Assembly (NCBI GenBank): GCA_002189105.1
Contig: NIOB01000002.1
Span: forward strand, 558,001 to 622,000
Source: Saccharibacillus soli
Lineage (GTDB): Bacteria; Bacillota; Bacilli; Paenibacillales; Paenibacillaceae
Direction of reading: 5' to 3'
Length of the DNA: 64,000 nt
Shown here: positions 8,154 through 16,768 of the stretch, one piece after another
Layout of the letters: the number at the start of each line of letters is the position of its first letter
How positions within the stretch are numbered: position 1 is the first letter of the stretch
The notes under the pieces: generated by a model
Told to the model about the DNA's origin: nothing
What the model saw: only the letters and a program-made list of their open reading frames with translations
Database searches by the model: none
Made by a program: the position numbers and the translations under genes

Positions 8154-8182
8154 ATGACACAGGGCGTTTTATCGCCTACAAT
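8154..8182 (+). promoter_or_regulatory. Sigma-A promoter ahead of the RodA-type pair
   Basis: ATGACA (8154-8159, one mismatch to TTGACA), a 17-base spacer and TACAAT (8177-8182, one mismatch to TATAAT). This separates the tandem pair from prfA-prmC. Confidence 0.65.
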
Positions 8183-8299
8183 ATAGAGAACACAGAAGCA
8201 AGGGACAGATAGAGAAGCCGAGAGGACTTGGAGAAGGCCTGCAAGGCGCAAGAGGGAATAACCGGCCTTGAACAGGCTTTTCGGAGGAACCGCACGATC

Positions 8300-9586
8300 A
8301 TGATTACGAAATGGAAACATACGGATTGGTCCCTGATTATTGTACTGCTGTTGATGATGGGGATCTGTATTCCTGTGGTGCACAGCGCCGTCGCAACCAG
8401 CGACAAGTTCAGAGGGCTGGATACACAGATGATTTTTTATTACATTCTTGGCTTCGGTGTGATCTTCTTCATGACGCTGGTCGATTACCGGCTGTACGTC
8501 AAATATTTCTGGATTGTGTATGGCGGCGGTCTGCTGCTCCTGCTGCTGACGTTGACCCCACTGGGGCAGACGCAGAACGGGGCGCAGGGATGGTTGAAGC
8601 TGGGACCGATCGGCATGCAGCCGGCGGAATTATTCAAGCTGGCGCTGGTCATTACGATTGCTTCGCTGCTGGCCAGACGCAATAAGGCCAAGCTGGGCTT
8701 TATTGCAGACGTGATTCCAATTGGCATCGTCGCTTTTATTCCATTTGCTGTGGTTATGCTTCAGAATGACTTGGGGAATGCACTCAGTTACGTGCTGATT
8801 CTGCTGGGATTGCTGTGGATCGGCAACTTGAAGTTTACGCATGCTTTCCTGATCTTCGTGCTGGGGACAGCGCTGCTGTTCGGCGGGATCAAAGCCTATG
8901 TGACCTATCATGAGCAGATCTCGGATTTCATGACCAACACGCTGCACCGTGCGCATTGGCTCGACCGGATTGATCCGTGGCTGATGCCGGAAGAAGCCAG
9001 CCGGGATGCGTCGTGGCAGACCAAAAACGGTAAGTTCGCCATCGCTGGCGGCGGCATGTTGGGTCAGGGCTACATGAAGGGTGAAATGGTGCAGAATCCG
9101 GCCGGTTCGCTGGTTCCTTACACGTATTCCGACTCCATCATTGTTGTGATCGGCGAGGAATTTGGATTTGTGGGCATCTCGTTCCTGCTGGCTTTGTATT
9201 TTATTCTGATTCATCGCATGATTGTGATTGCTCTGGAATGTAGGGACAAAGTGGGTTCTTATATCATCGTGGGCATTGTAGCCATGTTCATGTATCAGAT
9301 TTTTGAAAATATTGGCATGTTCATTGGCCTGATGCCGCTCACGGGGATCACACTTCCGTTTGTGAGCTATGGCGGCACGTCGCTGTTGATTAATATGGCA
9401 AGTATTGGCGTGGTGATGAGCATCCGGGCAAGTACGCGAGACGAGGTTTCCAAGGATGAATTTGCACATATCAAGGAGCCGGGTAACGCAAAGGAGAACA
9501 GCCAATCGCGCACATTCAGAGGCGCAGCAAGCCGGATGCTGGGTGCACGCTCGCGCAAATCGGGCGAATCCAGAACGGCAAAATAA
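8300..9586 (+). CDS. FtsW/RodA/SpoVE family protein, first of a tandem pair
   Basis: A 428-aa polytopic membrane protein of the SEDS family, whose members polymerise lipid II glycan strands together with a class B penicillin-binding protein. About ten hydrophobic segments are visible, with MPLTGITLPFVSYGG near the end. The catalytic Asp of the family corresponds to D278 in PYTYSDSI, where most members have TDF. The central motif reads QNDLGNAL rather than the usual QPDLGT. ATG at 8300 after GGAGGAA is the start; the frame extends further upstream without a ribosome site. A Ser/Arg-rich tail ends the protein. No PBP gene is adjacent. Confidence 0.88.
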   Translation: MITKWKHTDWSLIIVLLLMMGICIPVVHSAVATSDKFRGLDTQMIFYYILGFGVIFFMTLVDYRLYVKYFWIVYGGGLLLLLLTLTPLGQTQNGAQGWLKLGPIGMQPAELFKLALVITIASLLARRNKAKLGFIADVIPIGIVAFIPFAVVMLQNDLGNALSYVLILLGLLWIGNLKFTHAFLIFVLGTALLFGGIKAYVTYHEQISDFMTNTLHRAHWLDRIDPWLMPEEASRDASWQTKNGKFAIAGGGMLGQGYMKGEMVQNPAGSLVPYTYSDSIIVVIGEEFGFVGISFLLALYFILIHRMIVIALECRDKVGSYIIVGIVAMFMYQIFENIGMFIGLMPLTGITLPFVSYGGTSLLINMASIGVVMSIRASTRDEVSKDEFAHIKEPGNAKENSQSRTFRGAASRMLGARSRKSGESRTAK

Positions 9587-9739
9587 CTTGACCGCAGAGA
9601 ATCAGCCCAAAAGGGGGATTCTGCAATCGGTTGTGCAAGGATGGAGAATGAAGCAGGCGACGGCGAGATATTCGTTTGACTATCAACCAACACGCGGCGA
9701 AGGACTGGAGAGCGGCGTGTTATTGGGGAGGCTGCCACG

Positions 9740-10972
9740 ATGCTAAGCAAGATCAAAAATATCGACTGGGCGCTCGTAACGATCCTGTTGATCTTTATGG
9801 GAATCTGTATTCCGGTCGTGCATAGTGCGATTGCGAACAGCAATGGGGACAACTTAAAAGCGTCAGCTTTTAAGATGGTGGTGTATTATGTGCTGGGCTT
9901 TATTGCCTTCTTCGGGGTATCGTTTGTGCCGTATCAATGGCTAACTAAATACGCGCTCTATGTCTACGTCATGGGGATCGGCTTACTGCTGCTCGTCTGG
10001 ACGCCGCTGCGCATGTCCCTGAACGGTGCAGATGGCTGGATCGGCTTCAAGGGACTAAGTTTGCAGCCAGCCGAAGCTTTCAAGCTGGTGCTGATTATTG
10101 CGCTGGCGGCTTACCTGGTTCGCAGACACAAGGCCAAGCTGGGGTTCTGGAAAGACATTGTACCCGCTGGGCTTATCGTGCTGCTTCCTTTTGGCCTTGT
10201 GGTCATGCAGAACGACTTGGGTAATGCGCTGTGTTACCTGGTGATTCTGGTTGGCCTGCTGTGGATCGGCAACATGAAATATACCCAGGCGCTGCTGTTC
10301 CTCGTTCTATCGGCAAGCTTGTTGGTTGGCGGAATTCATGCCTACAAGACCTACCACGATCAGGTGACCGAATTCCTCGGCGGCTCGGGACGTGCGCATT
10401 TTCTGGAGCGGATTGACGCGTGGCTGGTTCCCGAGAAGGCCAGTGCCAAAGCCATGTACCAGATCGAACGGGCGCAGCTGGCGATTGGCAACGGCGGAAT
10501 GCTGGGCAAAGGCTACATGAATGGGGAGCTGTCCAGCCGCGTTCCTTATACGTATGCCGACTCCGTGGTGACTGTTATTGCGGAAGAGTTCGGGTTCGTC
10601 GGTATGGCGGGGCTGCTGCTGATCTACTTCATTCTGATTCACCGCATGATCCTGATCGCCCTCGAATGTCGGGAGCGGGCAGGCCCTTATATCATCGTAG
10701 GCATCGTAGCGATGTTTATGTATCAGATTTTTGAAAATGTCGGAATGTTCATGGGGCTTATGCCGTTGACGGGCGTTACGCTGCCATTTATCAGCTACGG
10801 GGGAACCTCGCTGATTATCAACATGGCATGTATTGGCGTAGTCATGAGCATCCATTTCGCCAACAAAAAGCATCAGGCAGAAGAAAATGTGCTGAGAACG
10901 GATCACTTGGAAGATGGCTCGAAAAAAGAGAAAAGCAAGCGTAAGCTCAAGCTTCCTTCTCTAAAACTCTGA
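9740..10972 (+). CDS. FtsW/RodA/SpoVE family protein, second of a tandem pair
   Basis: 410 aa, clearly paralogous to the preceding gene: both begin with a cytoplasmic stub and GICIPVVHSA, both have NDLGNAL, and both share a near-identical stretch around MFMYQIFEN and the (T/V)TLPF(V/I)SYGGTS segment. The Asp equivalent to the SEDS catalytic residue is D274 in PYTYADSV. The C-terminal tail is Lys-rich and unlike its partner's Ser/Arg tail. GGGGAGG lies 8 bases before the ATG. The 153-base gap to the first copy has no terminator, so the two are probably cotranscribed. Confidence 0.88.
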   Translation: MLSKIKNIDWALVTILLIFMGICIPVVHSAIANSNGDNLKASAFKMVVYYVLGFIAFFGVSFVPYQWLTKYALYVYVMGIGLLLLVWTPLRMSLNGADGWIGFKGLSLQPAEAFKLVLIIALAAYLVRRHKAKLGFWKDIVPAGLIVLLPFGLVVMQNDLGNALCYLVILVGLLWIGNMKYTQALLFLVLSASLLVGGIHAYKTYHDQVTEFLGGSGRAHFLERIDAWLVPEKASAKAMYQIERAQLAIGNGGMLGKGYMNGELSSRVPYTYADSVVTVIAEEFGFVGMAGLLLIYFILIHRMILIALECRERAGPYIIVGIVAMFMYQIFENVGMFMGLMPLTGVTLPFISYGGTSLIINMACIGVVMSIHFANKKHQAEENVLRTDHLEDGSKKEKSKRKLKLPSLKL

Positions 10973-11043
10973 TTCGATCAGGTTCGGTCAGGTGTGCCCA
11001 TTCGTCAGTCGGCGGATGAAGCAGGCACGGAAAGGAAACGACA

Positions 11044-12291
11044 ATGAACGCAGGCAATCCATCCCATAAACAAACCTCGATTTGGGAGGTTAGCGACTTG
11101 GGTTCCACGGGGAACAATGGGTTCGCAGCTCCCTCCTCGCTGCATCCGGCAGCGAAGATGAAGGAGCTGATCCAGCACCCGGATATTCAACAGGCTGCGT
11201 CGCTGCTTGCAGCAGGCAAGCTTGTGGCCTTCCCAACCGAGACGGTATACGGGTTGGGTGGGGATGCACGCCGTACGGAAGCTGTCGAAGGCATCTTCAC
11301 TGCCAAAGGCCGTCCGTCGGACAATCCGCTGATTGTGCATATCGCTGATCGCGCGGAGCTGGATGCTTTTGTGTTGGAGGTGTCTCCAGCGGATGAGAAG
11401 CTGATGGATGCCTTCTGGCCGGGACCGCTTACGCTGGTCCTGCCCGTGCGCCCTGGCTCGCTGTCGCCGAGAGTGACGGCGGGGTTGGACACCGTGGCTG
11501 TGCGGATGCCGGATCATGGCATCGCCCTGGCGCTGATCCGCGCGTCAGGCTGTCCGCTCGCGGCGCCCAGCGCGAACCGCTCGGGACGCCCAAGCCCAAC
11601 CCTCGCGCAGCATGTGCGCGAGGATCTGGATGGCCTCATCGATGGAATTGTCGATGGAGGGCCGGCCGGCGTGGGCGTCGAATCGACCGTCGTGCGGACG
11701 AACGCCGCAGGCGGGGCGACCGTGCTGCGCCCGGGCGGACTTCCGGCCGAGGAACTCGGCCGGGTGCTCGGCGCGGAGGTTCGCGCCGTGTCCGCAGAGC
11801 CGTCTGCGGACATCGACCCCGCCGCTGCGCGGGCGGCTTCCGAGGCCGGCGCAGCCGGACCGAAGAGCGGAGAGCCGGACGCTGCGCCGTCCGGCGGGGA
11901 AGCCCCCGGCGAGGCGCCGCGCTCGCCGGGGATGAAGTACACGCACTATGCGCCGAGTGGACGGCTCGAAGTCGTGCTTGGCGCAGAGCGCGAAGCCGCG
12001 GAAGCCATCCGCGGCCTGCTCGCCGAGGCGAAGGCCCGCGGCGAGAAGACCGGGGTGCTCGCGTTCGACGAGCACCTGGGCCACTACGACGGCCAGGCAG
12101 ACCTCGTGCTGCCGCTGGGCAGCCTGCACGATCTGCGCCAGGCGGCGTCGCGGCTGTACGCCGCGCTGCGGCGCTTCGATGAGGAAGGCGCGACCTTCAT
12201 GCTCGCGGAAGGCTGCGCGGAGATCGGCATCGGCTCGGCCGTTATGAACCGGCTGGGCAAGGCCGCCGGCGGACGTATACGCCGGGTATAA
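11044..12291 (+). CDS. tsaC: L-threonylcarbamoyladenylate synthase (Sua5/YwlC type)
   Basis: Makes threonylcarbamoyl-AMP from Thr, bicarbonate and ATP, the first step of t6A37 modification of ANN-decoding tRNAs. The YrdC domain (about residues 45-240) shows FPTETVYGLG and TAKGRPSDNPL; the C-terminal Sua5 domain starts at MKYTHYAP. At 415 aa it is about 65 residues longer than usual, owing to an N-terminal extension and an Ala/Gly/Pro-rich linker (about 255-295) between the domains. The DNA for the second half is markedly richer in G+C than its surroundings. The start is ATG 11044 after AAAGGA. Confidence 0.93.
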   Translation: MNAGNPSHKQTSIWEVSDLGSTGNNGFAAPSSLHPAAKMKELIQHPDIQQAASLLAAGKLVAFPTETVYGLGGDARRTEAVEGIFTAKGRPSDNPLIVHIADRAELDAFVLEVSPADEKLMDAFWPGPLTLVLPVRPGSLSPRVTAGLDTVAVRMPDHGIALALIRASGCPLAAPSANRSGRPSPTLAQHVREDLDGLIDGIVDGGPAGVGVESTVVRTNAAGGATVLRPGGLPAEELGRVLGAEVRAVSAEPSADIDPAAARAASEAGAAGPKSGEPDAAPSGGEAPGEAPRSPGMKYTHYAPSGRLEVVLGAEREAAEAIRGLLAEAKARGEKTGVLAFDEHLGHYDGQADLVLPLGSLHDLRQAASRLYAALRRFDEEGATFMLAEGCAEIGIGSAVMNRLGKAAGGRIRRV

Positions 12292-12456
12292 CCGCTGATT
12301 AGAGCCATATTAGGGTCACATCGCAAGCCTTTCCTTGCAGGCAGAAGCTTGATTTCGTTCAACATCACCATACAGGATCACAGGATCGGGCCGCAGACGA
12401 TGGAATGGCGCTTCGGCTCGGCCTATTTTTGATTCCCGGAAGAGGAGGCGGTTTGC

Positions 12457-13050
12457 TTGAAAGCCAAACACATCTTATTCGTATGTACAGGGAACACCTG
12501 TCGGAGTCCCATGGCTGAAGGACTGCTGCGGCAGATGGCGAAGCAGCGCGGTGTGCAGCTTGAAGTCCGTTCAGCCGGTGTAGCCGCCATGCCTGGCTCG
12601 CCGATCTCTCGCCACGCGGAAGCTGTGCTGCGCGATCATCAGATCAGCGAACGGATGACCTCTTCGGCGCTCGACCGCAATCTGGTGGAATGGGCGGATC
12701 TGATTCTGACGCTAACCGGCTCCCACAAGAGCCATGTCCTGCGCACCTTCCCCGATGCCTATGAGCGCACCCACACGCTCAAGGAATATGTCGAAGATGA
12801 TCCCCATGTGCACGATGATCTGGAGGAGCTGGACAGTCTGTCCGCTTCGGTCGAACTGTCGAGAGCACTTGGCGAAACGCCGGAAGCTTCGTCACGTCAG
12901 CGGATGATTGAACTGCGTCAGCGTATTCCCATGTTCGACATCTCCGATCCTTTTGGCGGCTCGCGTGAAGATTACGACGCGACCGCAGCCGAGATTCGCG
13001 GGGCGCTCGATCGGCTGCTCGACAAGTTGGAACACAAACAGCAGCGTTAA
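12457..13050 (+). CDS. ywlE: Protein-arginine phosphatase, low-molecular-weight phosphatase fold
   Basis: YwlE removes phosphate from arginine residues marked by the McsB kinase. The P-loop CTGNTCRS (residues 10-17) has nucleophile C10, and T14 is the Thr that in Bacillus YwlE favours phospho-Arg over phospho-Tyr. The acid loop is in DPFGGS near the C-terminus. The protein is 197 aa rather than about 150; the extra length is an acidic insertion (roughly DDPHVHDD to the Arg-rich stretch before DISDPFGGS). The start is TTG 12457, with AGAGGAGG 8 bases upstream. tsaC-ywlE-ywlG-glyA order follows Bacillus except that rpiB is missing after this gene. Confidence 0.92.
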   Translation: MKAKHILFVCTGNTCRSPMAEGLLRQMAKQRGVQLEVRSAGVAAMPGSPISRHAEAVLRDHQISERMTSSALDRNLVEWADLILTLTGSHKSHVLRTFPDAYERTHTLKEYVEDDPHVHDDLEELDSLSASVELSRALGETPEASSRQRMIELRQRIPMFDISDPFGGSREDYDATAAEIRGALDRLLDKLEHKQQR

Positions 13051-13197
13051 CCCCGTTATGGGATCTCTGTCGTTTTGGCCTGCATTTGCCTTTCACTGTT
13101 GAAGCCAAGATTGCAGCATTTGAACGCTAAAAGGTTCGATTCCCGAACATATGACAAATGCTGCGATGAGTTCGTCCGTATTTCGCTTGAATTTAGG

Positions 13198-13226
13198 TTG
13201 ATTTTTAACCATCCGTGTTTTATGAT
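13198..13226 (+). promoter_or_regulatory. Sigma-A promoter of the riboswitch-controlled ywlG-glyA transcript
   Basis: TTGATT (13198-13203), a 17-base spacer and TATGAT (13221-13226). The predicted start, near 13233, lies about ten bases before the aptamer, as expected for a riboswitch leader. Confidence 0.75.
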
Positions 13227-13240
13227 AAATGCAAATGACA

Positions 13241-13314
13241 GATCCGATGTAACTGGCGACGAGTGTGGGTTCAACCACGATGGAGCATCGGAATATCGGC
13301 CGGTCGCCTGGGCA
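13241..13314 (+). promoter_or_regulatory. ZTP (pfl) riboswitch aptamer
   Basis: The leader shows the conserved parts of the ZMP/ZTP riboswitch in order. P1 is ccgatg (13244-13249) with catcgg (13286-13291), enclosing ACTGGCGAC, a hairpin gtgg/ccac (13265-13278) and GGAGC. Downstream comes GTCGCCTGGGC (13303-13313), whose GTCGCC can form the diagnostic pseudoknot with GGCGAC (13255-13260). ZTP accumulates when 10-formyl-tetrahydrofolate runs short. The terminator that follows fits an ON switch read through when ZTP is bound. The genes served are ywlG and glyA; glyA makes one-carbon folate, consistent with the known regulon. Confidence 0.9.
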
Positions 13315-13354
13315 AAGAGCAGCTTCGCGTTTTCGACGCGAGGTCGCTCTTTTT
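13314..13354 (+). terminator. Expression-platform terminator of the ZTP riboswitch
   Basis: aaagagc (13314-13320) pairs with gctcttt, and an inner stem tcgcgt/acgcga surrounds a TTTCG loop; TTTTTATTTTA follows. The 5' arm touches the end of the aptamer, so ligand-stabilised folding can compete with it. Confidence 0.85.
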
Positions 13355-13533
13355 ATTTTATGACAAACCTTCCAAAGCCCCATGAGCAGAGCGATTTCGA
13401 TTCTTTTGCAACTTTCCTGACTTTCCTTTCCGGAGCTTCGGCGTTATGATCGTGTAAGGACGTCGTGGCTCACAGGATCGACATGATTCATGATGACTCA
13501 TGGCGAATTGCAATCGGCGAAGGAGTGACGGAT

Positions 13534-14118
13534 ATGCAGCAGAATCAAGACAACCTCATCCACCGTCAGGCAGCGCAGGCGGTAAGGGAACTGGCAGAGC
13601 TGGCGGGTCTGAAGCCGGGCAAAGTCCTGGTGATTGGCACCAGCACCAGCGAAGTAGCAGGGAAGCGAATTGGTACTTCCGGTGCGCTGGAGGTCGCGCA
13701 GCAGCTGCTGGCGGGCATCTCCGAAGTGCAGCAGGAACTGGGCTTTGATGTGGCGTACCAATGCTGCGAGCATCTGAACCGCGCCCTGGTCATGGAACGC
13801 TCTGTACTGGAGCGTCTGGGACTTCGGGAAGTATCGGCGGTTCCCGTGCCCAAGGCCGGAGGTTCGATGGCTTCGGCGGCTTACCGCAGTTTTGAGGAGC
13901 CAGCGCTTGCCGAGGGTATTGAGGCCCATGCCGGACTGGACATTGGGGAGACGTTGATTGGGATGCACCTGCGCCGCGTTGCGGTGCCCGTGCGATTGAC
14001 GATTCGGCAGATTGGCGAAGCCAGAGTGACCGCAGCCACGACACGCCCACCGCTGATTGGCGGGGAGCGGGCGGTCTATCGTCTGCCGGAAGAGCTGGAT
14101 TCCACTTTCTGCGACTAA
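13534..14118 (+). CDS. ywlG: YwlG / UPF0340 family protein (TIGR01440)
   Basis: 194 aa, a conserved Firmicutes family of unknown biochemical function, always close to glyA. The sequence has GTSTSEVAGKRIGT and CCEHLNRALV blocks and a Gly-rich PKAGGSMAS motif typical of the family; there is no signal peptide or membrane segment. I start at ATG 13534, behind AAGGAGTGAC; an upstream in-frame start at 13465 has no ribosome site. It is the first gene after the ZTP riboswitch, which ties it to one-carbon or purine metabolism by context. Confidence 0.88.
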   Translation: MQQNQDNLIHRQAAQAVRELAELAGLKPGKVLVIGTSTSEVAGKRIGTSGALEVAQQLLAGISEVQQELGFDVAYQCCEHLNRALVMERSVLERLGLREVSAVPVPKAGGSMASAAYRSFEEPALAEGIEAHAGLDIGETLIGMHLRRVAVPVRLTIRQIGEARVTAATTRPPLIGGERAVYRLPEELDSTFCD

Positions 14119-14133
14119 CGGAAATTGGAGAGG

Positions 14134-14163
14134 CCGGGCAGGTTCAGAGCAGAATCTGCCCGG
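14134..14163 (+). repeat. Strong hairpin in the ywlG-glyA spacer
   Basis: ccgggcag (14134-14141) and ctgcccgg (14156-14163) form a perfect 8-bp G+C-rich stem with an inner ttc/gaa. There is no T run after it, so it is unlikely to be a terminator; an mRNA-stability or processing element is possible. Confidence 0.6.
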
Positions 14164-14329
14164 AAGAATAACCGCGTGCTTCGCCACGACGCGGCGTTGA
14201 AGTGCCAATCCCGCAAGTCTTTGCAGGAGGCGATTGGATTCAGCCCGTCTGTTCGGCGGAACGTGAGAGAACATTCGATGAGAAGACGATTACCCTTACA
14301 CTTTTTAAACCCAGGGAGGAATACGGAAC

Positions 14330-15577
14330 ATGGAGCACTTGAGAAAAAGCGACCCGGCAGTACTGAAAGCAATGGGACTGGAACTTGACCGTCAAAAAGC
14401 CAACATCGAGCTGATCGCATCCGAAAACATCGTGAGTCAGGCGGTCATCGAAGCGATGGGCTCGGTGCTGACCAACAAGTATGCGGAAGGTTACCCAGGC
14501 AAGCGCTACTACGGCGGCTGCGAACATGTGGACATCGTGGAAGATCTGGCACGCGACCGTGCCAAAGAGTTGTTCGGAGCCGAACATGTCAACGTACAAC
14601 CTCACTCCGGCGCACAGGCCAACCTGGGTGTATATCTCGCCGCGCTCAAAGCAGGCGATACGGTACTGGGCATGAACCTGGCACACGGCGGACACTTGAC
14701 GCACGGCAGCCCGGTTAACGCATCCGGCATCCTGTACAACTTCGTGGCTTACGGCGTCCGCGAAGACAACTTCCGCATCGACTATGACGAAGTGCGCAAA
14801 GCGGCCTTCAAACACCGCCCTCGCATGCTCGTAGCAGGTGCCAGCGCCTATCCGCGTACGATTGACTTTGAAGCTCTGGCTTCGATTGCCAATGACGTGG
14901 GCGCTCTCTTTATGGTGGACATGGCACATATCGCGGGCCTCGTTGCGGCAGGCGTTCACCCGTCCCCGGTTCCACACGCTCACTTCGTGACGACAACCAC
15001 ACACAAGACACTGCGTGGACCACGTGGCGGTATGATTATGTGCACCAAGCCATGGGCACAGGCGATCGACAAAGCCATGTTCCCAGGCATCCAGGGTGGA
15101 CCGCTCATGCACGTGATCGCTTCCAAGGCTGTAGCGTTCGGCGAAGCGCTTGATCCATCGTTCAAAGTCTACGCACAGAACGTAGTCGATAACGCTCGCG
15201 TTCTGGCCGAGACACTGATTGGCGAAGGCATCGACATCGTATCCGGCGGTACGGACAACCATCTCATGCTGATCGATACGCGCGGCGTGGGCATCACCGG
15301 CAAGGACGCAGAGCATGTTCTGGATTCCGTAGGCATCACGGTGAACAAGAACGCGATTCCGTTTGACACGACAAGTCCATTCATCACCAGCGGGATTCGT
15401 ATCGGTACGCCAGCAGCGACTTCACGCGGTATGGATCAGGACGCTATGAAGTCGATCGGTCAGATTATCGCTTCTGTTCTCAAAGCGCCTAAAGACGAAG
15501 CCGTGCTGGATAAGGCTCGCGCTGACGTCAAGGAATTGACCGATCGTTTCCCGCTGTACCCGGACCTGCAATACTAA
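14330..15577 (+). CDS. glyA: Serine hydroxymethyltransferase
   Basis: A PLP enzyme converting serine and tetrahydrofolate to glycine and 5,10-methylene-THF, the main one-carbon source. 415 aa, the usual length. The PLP lysine is K226 in [13 protein letters not shown], and [24 protein letters not shown] and the HSGAQAN loop match the family. GGGAGGAATAC precedes the ATG. It lies 211 bases after ywlG, with no promoter of note, so the ZTP riboswitch at 13241 probably controls it. A strong terminator ends the unit. Confidence 0.98.
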   Translation: MEHLRKSDPAVLKAMGLELDRQKANIELIASENIVSQAVIEAMGSVLTNKYAEGYPGKRYYGGCEHVDIVEDLARDRAKELFGAEHVNVQPHSGAQANLGVYLAALKAGDTVLGMNLAHGGHLTHGSPVNASGILYNFVAYGVREDNFRIDYDEVRKAAFKHRPRMLVAGASAYPRTIDFEALASIANDVGALFMVDMAHIAGLVAAGVHPSPVPHAHFVTTTTHKTLRGPRGGMIMCTKPWAQAIDKAMFPGIQGGPLMHVIASKAVAFGEALDPSFKVYAQNVVDNARVLAETLIGEGIDIVSGGTDNHLMLIDTRGVGITGKDAEHVLDSVGITVNKNAIPFDTTSPFITSGIRIGTPAATSRGMDQDAMKSIGQIIASVLKAPKDEAVLDKARADVKELTDRFPLYPDLQY

Positions 15578-15614
15578 TTTCCGGCTATCGCTGTCTGTTC
15601 CAACGAAGTTCCTG

Positions 15615-15641
15615 GCCCGGTTCTTATGAACCGGGCTTTTT
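15615..15641 (+). terminator. Terminator after glyA
   Basis: gcccggttc (15615-15623) and gaaccgggc (15628-15636) form a perfect 9-bp stem with a 4-base loop, followed by TTTTT. Confidence 0.92.
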
Positions 15642-15814
15642 GCTGTGCGCCAAAAAGTGCATCGCTTGTAGTGAAATTAAACGAGGAGCAAGAGCAAGGT
15701 TCTGACTTGTTTTGTCGATAAAAAGACTTCACATATCTAGAAATAAATAGAAAGTGAGAGATAGCCGCCAAGTTGGGGTATATAGAGAGTACGTTTTGCG
15801 ATCGCTTTAACAAC

Positions 15815-15832
15815 GGGATGTGCGCACATCCC
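15815..15832. promoter_or_regulatory. Perfect 18-bp palindrome upstream of the ABC importer operon
   Basis: gggatgtgcgcacatccc is its own reverse complement (15815-15832) and lies 54 bases before the first permease start. No CcpA-type cre was seen. It may be the operator of an unlinked regulator, as no regulator gene accompanies the transporter, or a leader hairpin. Confidence 0.55.
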
Positions 15833-15886
15833 CTGCGGATTTTCCGCCTTGCTTCGCTACATATTCGACAGAAGGAGAGGATTCGG

Positions 15887-16768
15887 TTGAGCCGCAAAAA
15901 AATATCACAGCTCACTCAGCAGTTCGTCTTCGTCGGTCCGACCACGATTTTCTTCGCATTGATCGTGCTGGTTCCGTTCCTGCTCGGGGTCTATTACTCG
16001 ATGACCAACTGGAACGGTGTCTCGCGTCATCTCGAATTCGTCGGACTGAGCAATTACGTGCATATCTTTACCTCGGACCCCGACTTCCGGAATTCATTCT
16101 GGTTTACGGTTCGATTTACAGTAGTCGCTGTATTGGGTGCCAATCTATTGGGCTTTTTCCTGGCGTATTTCCTGACTAAACCGCTCAAGAGCAAAAACGT
16201 TCTGCGGACCGTCTTTTTCATGCCCAATATGATCGGAGGTCTGCTGCTGGGCTTCATCTGGCAGTTCATCTTCGTGCGTGGTTTTACAGCGATCGGTCAG
16301 GCGACCGGCTGGTCGTTCTTCAATCTGCCTTGGCTGGGGAACGAACCAACGGCCTTTTGGGGTATCGTCATCGTCTTCATCTGGCAGTATGCCGGCTATC
16401 TGATGGTCATCTACATTGCTTCCCTCAGCAACGTCTCCAAGGACGTGCTGGAGTCGGCACAGATCGACGGAGCGAACCATACCCAAGTCTTGTGGAAAAT
16501 TATTGTACCGCTTGTCATGCCTGCCGTTACCGTCTGTCTGTTCCTCGCCATCTCCTGGTCGTTTAAAATGTTCGACCTGAACCTGGCGCTGACTAACGGC
16601 GGACCGTTTAACGCGACTCGTTCCGTAGCGCTCGACATCTATCGGGAAGCGTTCACGAACAGTCGTCTCGGTCTGGGTACGGCGAAAGCCGTCATCTTCT
16701 TCATCGTTGTTGCAATTATTACAGCCCTTCAGGTACGGGCGACCAAGAGCAGGGAGGTCGAAGCCTAA
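15887..16768 (+). CDS. ABC sugar transporter permease (MalF-like)
   Basis: 293 aa, one of two inner-membrane subunits of a carbohydrate importer of the CUT1 class. It has about six membrane segments, the first after SRKKISQLTQQF, and the cytoplasmic EAA loop that docks the ATPase (ESAQIDGANHTQVLWKIIVP). Start is TTG 15887 with GAAGGAGAGG upstream; the frame extends upstream without a ribosome site. The stop overlaps the next start (TAATG). Substrate cannot be told from sequence. Confidence 0.9.
   Translation: MSRKKISQLTQQFVFVGPTTIFFALIVLVPFLLGVYYSMTNWNGVSRHLEFVGLSNYVHIFTSDPDFRNSFWFTVRFTVVAVLGANLLGFFLAYFLTKPLKSKNVLRTVFFMPNMIGGLLLGFIWQFIFVRGFTAIGQATGWSFFNLPWLGNEPTAFWGIVIVFIWQYAGYLMVIYIASLSNVSKDVLESAQIDGANHTQVLWKIIVPLVMPAVTVCLFLAISWSFKMFDLNLALTNGGPFNATRSVALDIYREAFTNSRLGLGTAKAVIFFIVVAIITALQVRATKSREVEA

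Noticed and set aside
13075-13449. A 124-codon plus-strand frame in the ywlE-ywlG interval
   Set aside because: It runs straight through the ZTP riboswitch and its terminator, has no ribosome site and does not resemble RpiB.
15773-15886. N-terminal extension of the first ABC permease
   Set aside because: The 38 extra residues cover the palindrome region, lack permease character and have no ribosome site; TTG 15887 has a strong one.
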